From Burkholderiales bacterium (GTDB lineage: Bacteria > Pseudomonadota > Gammaproteobacteria > Burkholderiales > SG8-39): a stretch of DNA of 64,000 nucleotides. Positions 17,684 through 27,318 of this stretch are shown piece after piece. The stretch spans positions 1 to 64,000 of the forward strand of contig JADGRQ010000001.1 in the NCBI GenBank assembly GCA_017880775.1, read 5' to 3'. The notes beneath the pieces are model-generated. The model was not told the DNA's origin. It searched no databases and saw nothing but the letters and a program-made list of their open reading frames with translations. Within the stretch, counting starts at the first letter, position 1, and each line of letters starts with the position of its first letter. Position numbers and translations under genes: made by a program.

Positions 17684-19510
17684 ATGAGCGGCCTGTGCGG
17701 TTGGTTCGGCACCGCGGACTCGGCGCCGATCGCGGCAATGGCGGTGGCGATCACCCGGTTCGACAGCAGCGCGGTGCGCACCGCCTGCGCCGATTTCGGC
17801 GCGCTGGCGGTCGCGGCGACGGGCACCGGCGTGGATGTGTTCCAGGACGACGAGCAGCTCGTCGCGGTCTGGGGCCATGCGCGTTTTACCGATGCCGAGC
17901 TGGCCGAAGTCGCGCAGCGCCACGGTATCGCGCACGCGCTTGCGCAGGGCCACGCCCGCAAACGCACGGACGTGTTCGCCACGCTTTCCGGAAGTTTCGC
18001 ACTCGCGATCCTGAACCGCCGCAGCGGCGAGGCGGTGCTCGCGATCGATCGCATGGGCACGCACCCGCTGTGTTACAGCGTGGCCGGCGACCTGCTCGTG
18101 TTCGGCTCCACGCTCGATGCGATCAGCGCCTTTCCGGGGTTCAGCCCCGAGGTCGAACGCCAGGCGATCTACGATTACGTGTACTTCCACATGGTGCCCG
18201 CGCCGGGCACCATTCACGCTGGCGTAAAGCGCCTGTTGCCCGGCGAGTTTCTGACGTTCAGCAATGGCAGGGTTGAAACCGGTCGTTACTGGGAAATGCG
18301 CTTCGCCGAGGACGAGCAGCGACCGTTCCCCGAGCTCAAGGACAAGTTCCTGACCGTTTTGCGCGACAGCGTGCGGCAAGCAGCGGGACTAGGGACGGTG
18401 GGCGCCTTCCTCAGCGGCGGGACCGACAGTTCGACCATCGCCGGCCTGCTCGGCGAAGTCACCGGCGAGCCCGCGCGCACGTACTCGATCGGTTTCGAGG
18501 CCGAAGGCTACGACGAAATGGAGTACGCGCGCATCGCCGCACGGCATTTCGGCACGCGGCACCACGAGTATTACGTGACGCCCGACGACGTCGTCAAGGC
18601 GATACCGGCCATCGCCGCATGTTTCGACCAGCCGTTCGGCAACTCCTCCGCGGTGCCGACCTACTATTGCGCAAAGCTGGCGAAAGGCGACGGCGTGCAG
18701 ACCCTGCTCGGCGGCGACGGCGGCGACGAGCTGTTCGGCGGCAACACGCGCTATGCCAAGCAATACCTCTATTCGCTCTACAGCGACCTGCCGCCTGCGC
18801 TGCGCAACGGGCTGATCGAGCCGGTCGCGTTCGCGCTGCCCGAAGTCAGCGTCATCGGCAAGGCGCAGCGTTACATGCGCAATGCGATGCAGCCGATGCC
18901 TGCGCGCTACGACAACTACAACCTTCTCGAGCGCCTCGGCCCGGCCAACGTGTTCACGCCTGCGTTTCTCGCTTCGGTCGACACGCAACGGCCGCAGGCG
19001 CTGATGGCGCGGACCTATCATCAGACGCACGCCGCGACGCTCATCAATCGCATGCTGGCGTTCGACCTCAAGTACACGCTCACCGACAACGACCTGCCGA
19101 AAGTCACGCGCGCGTGCGAGCTGGCAGGGATCGAGGTCTGCTACCCGATCCTTGGCGACGCCGTGGTGGCGTTCTCCGCAAGCCTCGCGCCCGGGCTCAA
19201 GTTGAAAGGCACACGGCTGCGCTATTTCTTCAAGCGGGCCCTGCGCGGATTTCTGCCCGACGAGATCATCACCAAGAGCAAGCACGGTTTCGGCTTGCCC
19301 TTCGGCATGTGGCTGCAGACGCACCAGCCGCTGCAGCAGATTGCGCTCGATAGCCTGACCGACCTGAAGCAGCGGCGGATCGTCCGCGCGGAATTCATCG
19401 ACGAGTTGACCTCGATGCATGTCCGGACCCACGCGGGCTATTATGGGACCATGGTCTGGGTGCTGATGATGCTGGAGCAGTGGTTCAGGCAGCATCGGAC
19501 TGTGATATAA
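17684..19510 (+). CDS. Asparagine-synthase-like amidotransferase with atypical glutaminase domain
   Basis: 608 residues. The C-terminal ATP-pyrophosphatase domain is intact: PP-loop SGGTDSS at 244-250, TYSIGFEAEGYDE, LGGDGGDELFGGNTRY, and the late block KSKHGFGLPFGMWL. The N-terminal Ntn-glutaminase-like domain is unusual. The only candidate nucleophile is Cys5 (MSGLCGWFG), not Cys2, and the canonical HRGPD and NGEIYN substrate motifs are absent (the second is replaced by VWGHARFTD). It may therefore use ammonia, need processing, or perform another adenylation reaction such as amidation or cyclisation of an EPS sugar or substituent. It is upstream of and divergent in strand from the XrtA cluster, which has its own canonical amidotransferase at 27319-29238. 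Confidence 0.82.
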   Translation: MSGLCGWFGTADSAPIAAMAVAITRFDSSAVRTACADFGALAVAATGTGVDVFQDDEQLVAVWGHARFTDAELAEVAQRHGIAHALAQGHARKRTDVFATLSGSFALAILNRRSGEAVLAIDRMGTHPLCYSVAGDLLVFGSTLDAISAFPGFSPEVERQAIYDYVYFHMVPAPGTIHAGVKRLLPGEFLTFSNGRVETGRYWEMRFAEDEQRPFPELKDKFLTVLRDSVRQAAGLGTVGAFLSGGTDSSTIAGLLGEVTGEPARTYSIGFEAEGYDEMEYARIAARHFGTRHHEYYVTPDDVVKAIPAIAACFDQPFGNSSAVPTYYCAKLAKGDGVQTLLGGDGGDELFGGNTRYAKQYLYSLYSDLPPALRNGLIEPVAFALPEVSVIGKAQRYMRNAMQPMPARYDNYNLLERLGPANVFTPAFLASVDTQRPQALMARTYHQTHAATLINRMLAFDLKYTLTDNDLPKVTRACELAGIEVCYPILGDAVVAFSASLAPGLKLKGTRLRYFFKRALRGFLPDEIITKSKHGFGLPFGMWLQTHQPLQQIALDSLTDLKQRRIVRAEFIDELTSMHVRTHAGYYGTMVWVLMMLEQWFRQHRTVI

Positions 19511-19532
19511 AATCCGTTACTGTCGGAGATGT

Positions 19533-20207
19533 ATGGTGACCTGTACTTATCTGCGTTCCTATGTCGTGGGTTTGACGCTTGTGCTGCTTGGGCCCGTGCG
19601 GGTCGGGGCGGAGGATCCGCGCTACAAAGACAGGGAAATTGCGTTGCTGCCGAAGTATTGCCAGTCCCGCATGGGCTTGAACAACTACTCGCCTGAGGAC
19701 ACGCAGCGTTGGGTGGGCGTGATGGGCCCGACCTACGATCACATCCACCACTACTGCCGGGGACAGCTTATGACCAACCGCGCGAATCTCGCAGCGCGCG
19801 ACCAGCAGCAGAAGTTGTTTTTCCTGGAGCAATCGATCGTTGAGTACGACTATGTAATCAATCTGGCGCCGCAGACTTTCGTCCTGTTGCCGGAAATACT
19901 CACCAAGAAGGGCGAAAGCCTGATCCGTCTGGGCAAGGGTCCGCAGGCGGCCGTGCAGCTCGAGCGCGCGATCCAGCTCAAACAGGACTATTGGCCGCCG
20001 TATGCAGCCATGGGCGACTATTACAGGGACGTGGGAGATCGCAAGAAAGCGCGGGAGTGGCTGGAAAAAGGCCTCGCGGCGGCGCCGGGGACCCGAGCGT
20101 TGACACGGCGATTGGAGGAGCTCGAGTCGGCCAAGGATCAGCGCAAGAGCGCGCCGCGGCCGGCCAAGGAACCAGAAGAACCGAAACCACCCGCCAAGAA
20201 GGGTTGA
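19533..20207 (+). CDS. Periplasmic TPR-repeat protein of the exopolysaccharide locus
   Basis: The 224-residue protein has a signal peptide (VVGLTLVLLGPVRVGAEDP, cleavage near residue 26) and two to three TPR-type helical pairs in residues 115-195 (ILTKKGESLIRLGKGPQAAV; PPYAAMGDYYRDVGDRKKAR). The tail is rich in Lys, Pro and Glu (KPPAKKG). The conserved N-terminal part (LPKYCQSRMGLNNYSPEDTQ) has paired Cys residues (one in KYCQS, one in HHYCRG) that could form a disulfide. Its molecular role is not known; position 22 bases after the amidotransferase and convergent with the deacetylase suggests an EPS function. ATG 19533 gives the full signal peptide. Confidence 0.7.
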   Translation: MVTCTYLRSYVVGLTLVLLGPVRVGAEDPRYKDREIALLPKYCQSRMGLNNYSPEDTQRWVGVMGPTYDHIHHYCRGQLMTNRANLAARDQQQKLFFLEQSIVEYDYVINLAPQTFVLLPEILTKKGESLIRLGKGPQAAVQLERAIQLKQDYWPPYAAMGDYYRDVGDRKKAREWLEKGLAAAPGTRALTRRLEELESAKDQRKSAPRPAKEPEEPKPPAKKG

Positions 20208-20229
20208 CTGTCCGCGCCTTGGGCGGCGT

Positions 20230-21201
20230 TCATGCGGGCACCGCGCGCGCGCAATTGATGAGAAGCCGCAACCCGAACCGATGCGGACTCCTGTCCCACG
20301 GGGTGAAGCGCGGCAACTGGAAAAGGTCGCTGCCACGTTTGGCGACGCCGGCGCTCGTCGACAGCGCGGCGGTGAAGCCTGCCTGCTTGACGAGTTCCAC
20401 GTCGCGCGGGCCATAGTCCCGGCCCGGCTTGCCGTTAGGATAGGCGAACAAGGTGACCGGCGCACCGGTGATCTCCTCGAGTCGGCGCTTGCCGCCGACG
20501 ATCTCCGCGCGCGCCTGCTGCTCGTCGAGCACCGTCAGGATCGGATGGTTGACGGTATGGCCGCCGATCTCCATGCCGGCGTCGTGGAGCCGCCTGATCT
20601 GCGCGGGACGCATCATCAGGCCCGTTGGAAGCGTCGAGCGCAGTGCGGCGGCGAGTCGATCGACCAACGCGCCGCGTTCGCCCAACGGGCGGTATTTGAG
20701 CTGCCCGATCAGCGCGTCGATCGCGGCCCGCCGGCTGGTGCTGTCGCCCAGGCTGTGAGTGCCCAGGCCCAGTGAGGACAAATCGTGGGTTCCGGCCGGC
20801 GCATGCCGCACGGCCTCGATCACGCCGTCGTTGAACATGATGCCGCCTTCGGAGAATCCAGTGGACACGAAGAACGTCGCCGGCAGTCCGAGGCGCTGGA
20901 GAACCGGCAATGCGACCTGCTCGTTGTCGGCATAGCCGTCGTCGAAGGTGATGCAGGCGGCGCGCGCCGGCAAAGCCCCGCGCGCAAGCCGTGCGCAGGC
21001 CTCGCTGAGCGGCAGCACGTTGAATTCGTCGCGCAGCAGCGTCATTTGCCGCTCGAAGGCGGCCGCGTCGATCACATCGTGCAGGATGGGATCGGGCGCG
21101 GCCAGCGCCCGGTGGTAAATCAGGATGCTCAGCCGTCCCCGCTCACCGGCGGGAGAAAGCAGATTGCCGAGAATACGGAACAATGCACCTCCTAGTTTCA
21201 A
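20230..21201 (-). CDS. Polysaccharide deacetylase (NodB homology domain)
   Basis: Metal-dependent deacetylase of 323 residues, probably acting on N-acetylated residues of the exopolysaccharide. The NodB motif 1 TFDDGYADN is intact, with metal-binding GGHTVNHP (motif 2, near residue 211) and the later FAYPNGKPGRDY and ALSTSAGV blocks. The start of the protein (ILIYHRAL) is the family's usual first strand. It has no obvious signal peptide, so it may act in the cytoplasm or via a non-classical route. It is the last gene of the minus-strand cluster and is distinct from the shorter XrtA-type deacetylase at 36602-37468. Confidence 0.88.
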   Translation of the reverse strand: MKLGGALFRILGNLLSPAGERGRLSILIYHRALAAPDPILHDVIDAAAFERQMTLLRDEFNVLPLSEACARLARGALPARAACITFDDGYADNEQVALPVLQRLGLPATFFVSTGFSEGGIMFNDGVIEAVRHAPAGTHDLSSLGLGTHSLGDSTSRRAAIDALIGQLKYRPLGERGALVDRLAAALRSTLPTGLMMRPAQIRRLHDAGMEIGGHTVNHPILTVLDEQQARAEIVGGKRRLEEITGAPVTLFAYPNGKPGRDYGPRDVELVKQAGFTAALSTSAGVAKRGSDLFQLPRFTPWDRSPHRFGLRLLINCARAVPA

Positions 21202-21236
21202 TGCTGATCATGGAGCCGCGATTGGGGATCGCGCGG

Positions 21237-21923
21237 TCAAGACGGATGAAACGGAGCCGACCGTGCAACAACCACTCCCAATGAACCGACAAGAGGAACA
21301 CTGCGAAATAAAGGACCCCATAGTCGCCGGTCCCAGGGCGACTCGAAGAATTTCGGCCCGACAATCGTGTGAAAGCCATTCTGCGCAAGCAATGTCCGGA
21401 AACCGCGCCAGTCCCAGACATGGTGCTGACTGGCGGCCATCGGATTGACACGTGCATCTCGATCCCAGTGACGTCGCCAAAGGCTCGACTTGTTCGCGTA
21501 GCTTACGATCAATACTCCCGGTTCGCGAAGAGCCCGATGGAACCCCCTCAACAACTCGTCAGCATCGAGAACGTATTCGATCACGCTTGAGCATACGATG
21601 GCATCGTAGGCATCCGGTTCCAGAATCTCGTCAATTTTCTCGATCGTCTCAAACTCGATATTCAGCCCCTGCCGATCCAGCGCGCGCGCCTGCGCGATCA
21701 TGCCTTCCGATGTGTCCACGCCACGAACCCGAAAACCGGAGCGCGCCAGCAAATGGCTTAGACGCCCGGGCCCGCAACCGTAGTCGAGTACATAGCCGCC
21801 TGCGGGAACCGCGCGTTCGGCCAATTTTACGAATAGCCATCCACGCACGTAGTTGTCCTCTTGCATCGCGCGATCGATATCGCGAGCGAATTTTCCGGCA
21901 AGCTCATCAAACAGAGTCTTCAT
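21237..21923 (-). CDS. Class I SAM-dependent methyltransferase
   Basis: A 228-residue Rossmann methyltransferase. Motif I is YVLDYGCGPGRLSHLLARSG, motif II VRGVDTSEGMI, motif IV/post-I DAYDAIVCSSVIEYVLDADE. It probably O-methylates a sugar or lipid carrier in EPS synthesis; substrate not determinable. Start at 21923 (MKTLFDELAGKF) is used. A start at 21977 would add 18 residues and overlap the flippase by 34 bases, and those residues do not look like part of the fold. Confidence 0.8.
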   Translation of the reverse strand: MKTLFDELAGKFARDIDRAMQEDNYVRGWLFVKLAERAVPAGGYVLDYGCGPGRLSHLLARSGFRVRGVDTSEGMIAQARALDRQGLNIEFETIEKIDEILEPDAYDAIVCSSVIEYVLDADELLRGFHRALREPGVLIVSYANKSSLWRRHWDRDARVNPMAASQHHVWDWRGFRTLLAQNGFHTIVGPKFFESPWDRRLWGPLFRSVPLVGSLGVVVARSAPFHPS

Positions 21924-21943
21924 TGAGGGATCTTTTTGGTCAG

Positions 21944-23377
21944 CTACCCTTTTATCAACCCCAGGATTTCCTTGCATCCCCGCCGGTTAAGGGTCCATGC
22001 AAGTGCGCCGTAAGCGAGCGCACCGGTAACGATCAAAATCATCATCTGCATGATCGTCCGCGTTCCCGGGTCCAGAATGCTGCGCACGACGGCAACGGCC
22101 GCGTACATGCCAAGCCCCGCAAGCACTGGCCGCAATATTGCGTAAAACACGTCCGTCACGCGCAGGCCGATGACAGGCAGAAAAATCACCAACGCGCCCC
22201 CAAGCACGACCGGAAATGCGACCACCCAGGCTATGCTCAGACCCACCAATCCCCACCGGGCACCGACCAGAAATGCTATCGGCATGACCGCAAAGGCCAG
22301 CAGCACCTGCCTCAGGGCAATATCCACACGACCAATCGCCTGGGCGGCAGTGTTCATGAACAGCACCAGCATATGCAGGGGCATGACCAGTGCCAGCAAC
22401 TGCAGCGGCAATACGGCTTCGCGCCACTTCTCGCCAAGCAGCAGTGCCACGATTTCCGTTGCGATGCTGGACATTCCCCACAACACAGGGAACGCGGTAA
22501 AACTCAGCATGCGAGTTGCCATAAGAAAATTGGACGCAAATCTGTCTCGATCATGCTGAATCCGCGCGAACGCCGGAAACGCGACCTGATTGATGATGGT
22601 TGACAGCCTTTGTATCGGGAGGCTCGCAAGGTGCAGCGAAACCGAATACACGCCCAGCAGATCCTTGCCGAGAAATTTACCGGCAACGATGATGTCCGCC
22701 TGCGAATAGAAAAACCACAAGATCCTTGCGGCGGTGAGGTTACCGCCAAACAAAAGGATTTGCCTGGTGCCGTGCAAGCTAAACTCCGGCCGCTGCCAAA
22801 ACGGCGAAATGAAACTGAGGCCCACGACGCGCCAGACTTCCATGACAAGGCTGGCCCAGACCAGGGCCCACACACCCAATCCCGACAGCGCGCAAGCGAG
22901 CGCAGTCAAACTGCCCACTATGGCTGCTGACAAGTCAACCAGTGACTGTCCCTTGAAATTGAGCTGTCGTGAAAGCTGCGAACTCGGGATCACCGCGAAT
23001 ATCATCAGAATGAACTGCACCCCCAGCGTCCGCACGATCGCAACAAGCCGCTGCTCCTCGAAGAACCAGGCGATCAGCGGCGCTGCCAGAAAAAGCACCA
23101 GAAACAGCCCCGAATTGATCACGATCACCAGGCCAAGGATCTGCCTCAGCTTGGCGTCATCCATTTCAGATGCCTGGATCGCTGCGGCCCCGACACCAAA
23201 TTGCGCCATCATGGCCAGGAAGCCCACAAGCACAGTTGCCATTGCCAGCAGTCCGTAGTCCGCCGGACTGAGAATCCGCATGACCACGATGGTGATCGAC
23301 CAGGTGACCAATTGACCAAGCAGCCGTGCACCGGCAACCCAGCGCAATCCCAGTAGAATTTGTGATCGGAACGTCAT
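21944..23377 (-). CDS. Wzx-type polysaccharide flippase (MOP superfamily)
   Basis: Integral membrane flippase of 477 residues with about 12-14 hydrophobic helices, of the lipopolysaccharide biosynthesis protein family (MOP/WzxC-like). Typical blocks are GARLLGQLVTWSITIVVMRI, ILSPADYGLLAMA, VIPSSQLSRQLNFKGQS and GKDLLGVYSVSLHLASLPIQ. It should move undecaprenyl-linked repeat units across the inner membrane. The start at 23377 (MTFRSQILLGLRW) places a short basic segment before the first helix; the longer open frame upstream has no family features. Confidence 0.88.
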   Translation of the reverse strand: MTFRSQILLGLRWVAGARLLGQLVTWSITIVVMRILSPADYGLLAMATVLVGFLAMMAQFGVGAAAIQASEMDDAKLRQILGLVIVINSGLFLVLFLAAPLIAWFFEEQRLVAIVRTLGVQFILMIFAVIPSSQLSRQLNFKGQSLVDLSAAIVGSLTALACALSGLGVWALVWASLVMEVWRVVGLSFISPFWQRPEFSLHGTRQILLFGGNLTAARILWFFYSQADIIVAGKFLGKDLLGVYSVSLHLASLPIQRLSTIINQVAFPAFARIQHDRDRFASNFLMATRMLSFTAFPVLWGMSSIATEIVALLLGEKWREAVLPLQLLALVMPLHMLVLFMNTAAQAIGRVDIALRQVLLAFAVMPIAFLVGARWGLVGLSIAWVVAFPVVLGGALVIFLPVIGLRVTDVFYAILRPVLAGLGMYAAVAVVRSILDPGTRTIMQMMILIVTGALAYGALAWTLNRRGCKEILGLIKG

Positions 23378-23556
23378 GGCCGCGCGCACGAGCGATCGTG
23401 GGTCGGCCTCTGGTCCGGCCCGGCATCGCGGGAATTCACCCGCCAGGGGATGATCGTCATTCGGGAATTCGCTTTCCGCCAACCCAGCGCAGCCTCGAAA
23501 GGACTTGCGATCGGAAATTCACGGGCGCAGGTCCGGGCCGCGCGGCATCAACGAAT

Positions 23557-24900
23557 TCAGCCGCTGCCCGGCCTGGGCGAATGCTTGCGGCCGAAGCGGG
23601 CCGATGGTTCCGGTGCGGTTGCCGCCGCCGGCGCAGGCGTGGGCGTCGGCGCCTTCAGCTCCCGCTTCACCAGCGCCAGCGTCGCCACCATGATTGCGAC
23701 CAGGTAATACGGCACATCGAAGGTGACCAGGCTGAGAAAAGCGCCGCCGACGGCGAAGCCGACGAGAGTCACCTGCATCATCGCGGACAAGTCCGCGGCC
23801 CACGCAAGATCGGCCCGTTTCCTGACGGCCCGCATGATCCAGCGTGCTTTGCGCCAGACCGTGTAAAACAATAGCAAGTACAGACCGAGCCCCACGTATC
23901 CGTGCTCCCCCAGCGCCTGGAAATAGATGCTGTGGGCGGCGAGGGCGCCTTGCACGAGCTTCGGCGAATAGCGCTGGTAGACCTCCATCGTGGACACCAC
24001 GAATCCGCCGCCGGTGAGCGGCCGGTCATTGGCGAGGTTGATCATCGTGGTCCAGGCGTTGAGCCGCGAGCTGGCGGACGCGTCCGCTTCATAAGTGTTC
24101 ATCGTATCCATTCGCCGGTACCACGTTTCCGGCATGAACGCCAACAGCAGCGGAATGAACAGGACCGCCAACACCAGGCCGGCCAGTTTGTTGCGGCCTT
24201 TCCACCACAGGAAGATCAGCATCGCGCTCGCTGCCAGCAGCGCCCCGCGCGATTGGGAACCCAGCACGGCAACACTGCATAGAGCCATCATGCCGAGGAG
24301 GCCCCAGCGCACTTTCGCGTGCGCCGTGGTCAGGTGCAGATAGCGCATCAACGGGATCATCATGATCAGCGCGACCGCCAGCGCATTGTTCTCCTGGACA
24401 GCGGAACTCTCGGGACCCCAGACGATGTGACTCCCCCCGGTCAACAGGGTAAACAGGCCGCCTTTCGTCCCGTAAAAAGCGAGGGAAAGCACGATCACCC
24501 AGATCAGCCGCTGCAGATCCTCTTTCTTGTGAAACAGCATCGGAATCAGGATCGCCATCAGCTGGGTCTTCATGAAATCAACCCATTTGAAAAATGACAG
24601 ATCCGGGTATATCGCGAAGATCGTGCTCACGCCGGTCCACGCAACGAACATGAAAAACGCCACCGTGACCGAATTGAGCGGCGGGGCCTTCATGTCCTTG
24701 CTCAACGCGACGCTCAGCAGCGTAGCGCCGGCGATGATGACGGCAAAACTGAAATCGTGGGCGAAGCCATACGCGAGGCGGTGCGGGTTCATCACGCTGA
24801 TCCACACCCACATCATCACGCCGATCTGCGCGCGCTTGAAGATGAACGGCAGCGATCCGAAGATGATCAGCGTGATCGCGATGTCTCTCAAGCCACTCAT
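23557..24900 (-). CDS. O-antigen-ligase/polymerase-like protein, exosortase A system type
   Basis: Polytopic inner-membrane protein of 447 residues with about 10-12 helices and a large periplasmic loop near residues 290-340 (GGFVVSTMEVYQRYSP, VQGALAAHSIYFQALGEHGY). This matches the Wzy_C/O-antigen-ligase family seen in XrtA loci as a putative O-glycosylation ligase. A Pro/Ala-rich cytoplasmic tail follows the last helix (KAPTPTPAPAAATAPEPSAR). ATG 24900 overlaps the stop of the upstream glycosyltransferase by four bases, so translation is coupled. It may polymerise the EPS or transfer it to PEP-CTERM proteins; the choice is not settled by sequence. Confidence 0.85.
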   Translation of the reverse strand: MSGLRDIAITLIIFGSLPFIFKRAQIGVMMWVWISVMNPHRLAYGFAHDFSFAVIIAGATLLSVALSKDMKAPPLNSVTVAFFMFVAWTGVSTIFAIYPDLSFFKWVDFMKTQLMAILIPMLFHKKEDLQRLIWVIVLSLAFYGTKGGLFTLLTGGSHIVWGPESSAVQENNALAVALIMMIPLMRYLHLTTAHAKVRWGLLGMMALCSVAVLGSQSRGALLAASAMLIFLWWKGRNKLAGLVLAVLFIPLLLAFMPETWYRRMDTMNTYEADASASSRLNAWTTMINLANDRPLTGGGFVVSTMEVYQRYSPKLVQGALAAHSIYFQALGEHGYVGLGLYLLLFYTVWRKARWIMRAVRKRADLAWAADLSAMMQVTLVGFAVGGAFLSLVTFDVPYYLVAIMVATLALVKRELKAPTPTPAPAAATAPEPSARFGRKHSPRPGSG

Positions 24901-26102
24901 GCCGCGCGCTCCCCCTGGCAAACGGACCCGCCGCGGGCACCGATCACGCGTGAAAACAAATCGAGTTGCCCCTGCGTGGTGTCGCGCCAGCCGAACCGCT
25001 CGGCATAGCGACGCGTCAGGCTGCGGTCCGGATAATTCCGCATCAACTGCCTCAATGCCTCCACCACACCGCGCGCGGACCGCTCGGCCATCAATACGCC
25101 CGCCTCCGGCGCGGCGACGATTTCCGGCGTTCCGCCCACGCGGGCCGATACGACCGGCGTGCCGCAGGCCATCGCTTCCAGCAGCACGTTGGGCCAGCCT
25201 TCCCGGCTGGAGGCAAGCACCAGCGCATCGGCTGCGCCGTAATACGCGGCCAGCTGTTCCTGCGGCATCACGCCGAGGAATCGGACGCGCTCCTGAATGC
25301 CGAGCGTGCGGGCCAGGTCCTTGAGTTTGCGCTCCTCGCCTCCCTCCCCGATGACGAGCAGGCAGGCGTCCGGAAAATCGGGCAGCGCCTGCAGCACGAG
25401 GTCGTGGCCTTTATTCGCCACCAGGTTGCCGACCGTCAGCAACACGGTCGCGGTAAGCCCCAGGCGCGCGCGCTCCAACGCGCGATCGACCGGGTGAAAC
25501 AGCCGCGTATTGACGCCGTTTCGCAGCACGGAGATCTTGCCGCCGTCGACGCCCAATTGCGTCAGCGCCGTCTTCAACGCCGCGCTGACCGTGACCAGCG
25601 CCGCCGCGCGCCTGGCCGCCCACAGGATCATCCTGCGGGGAACGGCAAACTGCGGCAGCAGATTGACGTCCGATCCGCGCGCCGTGATCACGACGGGCTT
25701 GTTCAGGTTGCATCCCATGATCGCCGCAGCGACGCCATCGGGATAGAAGTAGTGCGCGTCGATGAGGTCGAAATCGTTATCGCGTTGGGTCACGCCGGCC
25801 ACCGCCGTTCGGGCCCCGGCGGCCAGCAGCAAGGGTGCCACGCTCATGCCGACCTTGGGCACGCTCAGGTAACGCGGATGCACGACCTGGATGCCGTGCC
25901 GCCGCTCCTCGCGCGGGACGCGGGCAAGCGCGGCATAGCGGCCGAAGCGCGGATCTACCGAAGGAAACCACGGCACCGGCGCGACCACGCGCGCTTCGAC
26001 GCGACCGCTCTCCAGCAGGTGCCGCAACCGGGTTTCGACGAAAATCCCATGACCCGGGCGCGCGGCATTGGGGTAAAGCGTGCTGAACGTGACTATCCTC
26101 AT
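24897..26102 (-). CDS. Glycosyltransferase family 4
   Basis: Retaining GT-B glycosyltransferase of 401 residues. N-terminal half begins MRIVTFSTLYPNAARPGHGI and carries ITARGSDVNLLP; the C-terminal nucleotide-sugar domain carries TVGNLVANKGHDLVLQAL, GVMPQEQLAAYYGAADALVL and the E-x7-E motif in SREGWPNVLLEAMACGTP. No membrane segments. It overlaps the upstream glycosyltransferase stop by four bases and the ligase by four bases. Donor and acceptor sugars unknown. Confidence 0.88.
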   Translation of the reverse strand: MRIVTFSTLYPNAARPGHGIFVETRLRHLLESGRVEARVVAPVPWFPSVDPRFGRYAALARVPREERRHGIQVVHPRYLSVPKVGMSVAPLLLAAGARTAVAGVTQRDNDFDLIDAHYFYPDGVAAAIMGCNLNKPVVITARGSDVNLLPQFAVPRRMILWAARRAAALVTVSAALKTALTQLGVDGGKISVLRNGVNTRLFHPVDRALERARLGLTATVLLTVGNLVANKGHDLVLQALPDFPDACLLVIGEGGEERKLKDLARTLGIQERVRFLGVMPQEQLAAYYGAADALVLASSREGWPNVLLEAMACGTPVVSARVGGTPEIVAAPEAGVLMAERSARGVVEALRQLMRNYPDRSLTRRYAERFGWRDTTQGQLDLFSRVIGARGGSVCQGERAA

Positions 26103-27316
26103 GTTCGCCGCGCCGGTTGCATGACGCGGGCGTAAACGTCCTCGTAGCGAGCCACGCTTGAAGGCCAGTTGCGCTCGCTTTCGACGTAGCGGCGCGCGTT
26201 CGCCTTGAGCCCCGGCCAGCGCCCGGGATCTTCAAGCAGCCGCAACACGTTTACGGAAAGGTCGGCGGGGTCGTTCGTCTTGAACAACACGCCGGTTTCG
26301 CCGTCGCGTATGAGTTCGCGGTGCCCTCCGACGTCCGATGCTGCGACCAACCGCCCCTGTGCCATCGCCTCCAGCGGCTTCAACGGCGTCACCAGCTCGG
26401 TGAGCCGCATCGACAGGCGCGGATAGACCAGCACCTCGATGAGATCGTAGTAGCGCTGAACTTCACTATGCGGAACGCGGCCGGTAAACACGACCTTGTC
26501 GGCGACGCCGAGCTCCGCGGCCAGCTGCTTAAGCTGCGCCTCCTGCGGCCCGCCGCCGACAAGCAACACGCGAATGGATGCGTTCTGCGCGAGCAATTGC
26601 GGCAGCGCGCGCAACAGCACGGCAAGCCCTTCGTAGGCGTAAAACGAACCGATGAAACCCAGTACCAGCGCGCCCTCCAGCCCGAGCTGCCGTCTCAGCT
26701 CGGGGTCGGGCGCGCCACCGGCGGAGAATTCGTCGATGTCCACCGAGTTCGGGATGACCGTCACTCTTTCGGCCGGGATGCCGCGGGCCACGATGTCGCT
26801 GCGCAGGCCTTCGCAGATCGTGGTGATCGCGTCAACACGCCTCAGGGCCCAGGTCTCCAGCCGCCGCGCCAGGCGGTAACGCAAGCCGCCCGCCCGGGCG
26901 GTTCCGTGGTCCACCGCAGCATCCTCCCAAAACGCCCGTACTTCATACACCACGGGGATGCCGAGCCGCCGTCCCACGCGCAGCGCGGGAATCGCATTCA
27001 GGACCGGGGAGTGTGCATGCAGGATATGCGGCCGCATGCGCTTCGCGATCTGCTCGATGCGGTAGGTGATCTCGCCCATCAGCTCGATTTCCCCGAGCCC
27101 CGGCACGCCTTCAAGGAGTCCGCCCGGAGGTGGCGTGCGATGGAATTCCCAGCCGTCTACCTGCTCTTCATTGGCCGCCGCAGGCCCCTGCTTCGGGCCG
27201 GTGAGGTGAAACGTTTCCCAGCCCAACCTCCGCTGCTCTTTCAGGATCGCGAGCGTGCGGAACGCGTAGCCGCTGTGCAGCGGGATCGAGTGATCGAGGA
27301 TATGCAGAATGCGCAT
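26099..27316 (-). CDS. Glycosyltransferase family 4, exosortase A-associated
   Basis: GT-B enzyme of 405 residues starting MRILHILDHSIPLHSGYAFR, a start typical of a PEP-CTERM/exosortase-associated glycosyltransferase subfamily. Further blocks are LHAHSPVLNAIPALRVGRR, PVVYEVRAFWEDAA, VIPNSVDIDEFSAG and the E-x7-E region LVTPLKPLEAMAQGRLVAAS. ATG 27316 was chosen because it lies 2 bases after the amidotransferase stop and begins the first beta strand; the open frame extends 51 codons upstream without similarity. Confidence 0.88.
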   Translation of the reverse strand: MRILHILDHSIPLHSGYAFRTLAILKEQRRLGWETFHLTGPKQGPAAANEEQVDGWEFHRTPPPGGLLEGVPGLGEIELMGEITYRIEQIAKRMRPHILHAHSPVLNAIPALRVGRRLGIPVVYEVRAFWEDAAVDHGTARAGGLRYRLARRLETWALRRVDAITTICEGLRSDIVARGIPAERVTVIPNSVDIDEFSAGGAPDPELRRQLGLEGALVLGFIGSFYAYEGLAVLLRALPQLLAQNASIRVLLVGGGPQEAQLKQLAAELGVADKVVFTGRVPHSEVQRYYDLIEVLVYPRLSMRLTELVTPLKPLEAMAQGRLVAASDVGGHRELIRDGETGVLFKTNDPADLSVNVLRLLEDPGRWPGLKANARRYVESERNWPSSVARYEDVYARVMQPARRT

Positions 27317-27318
27317 CG

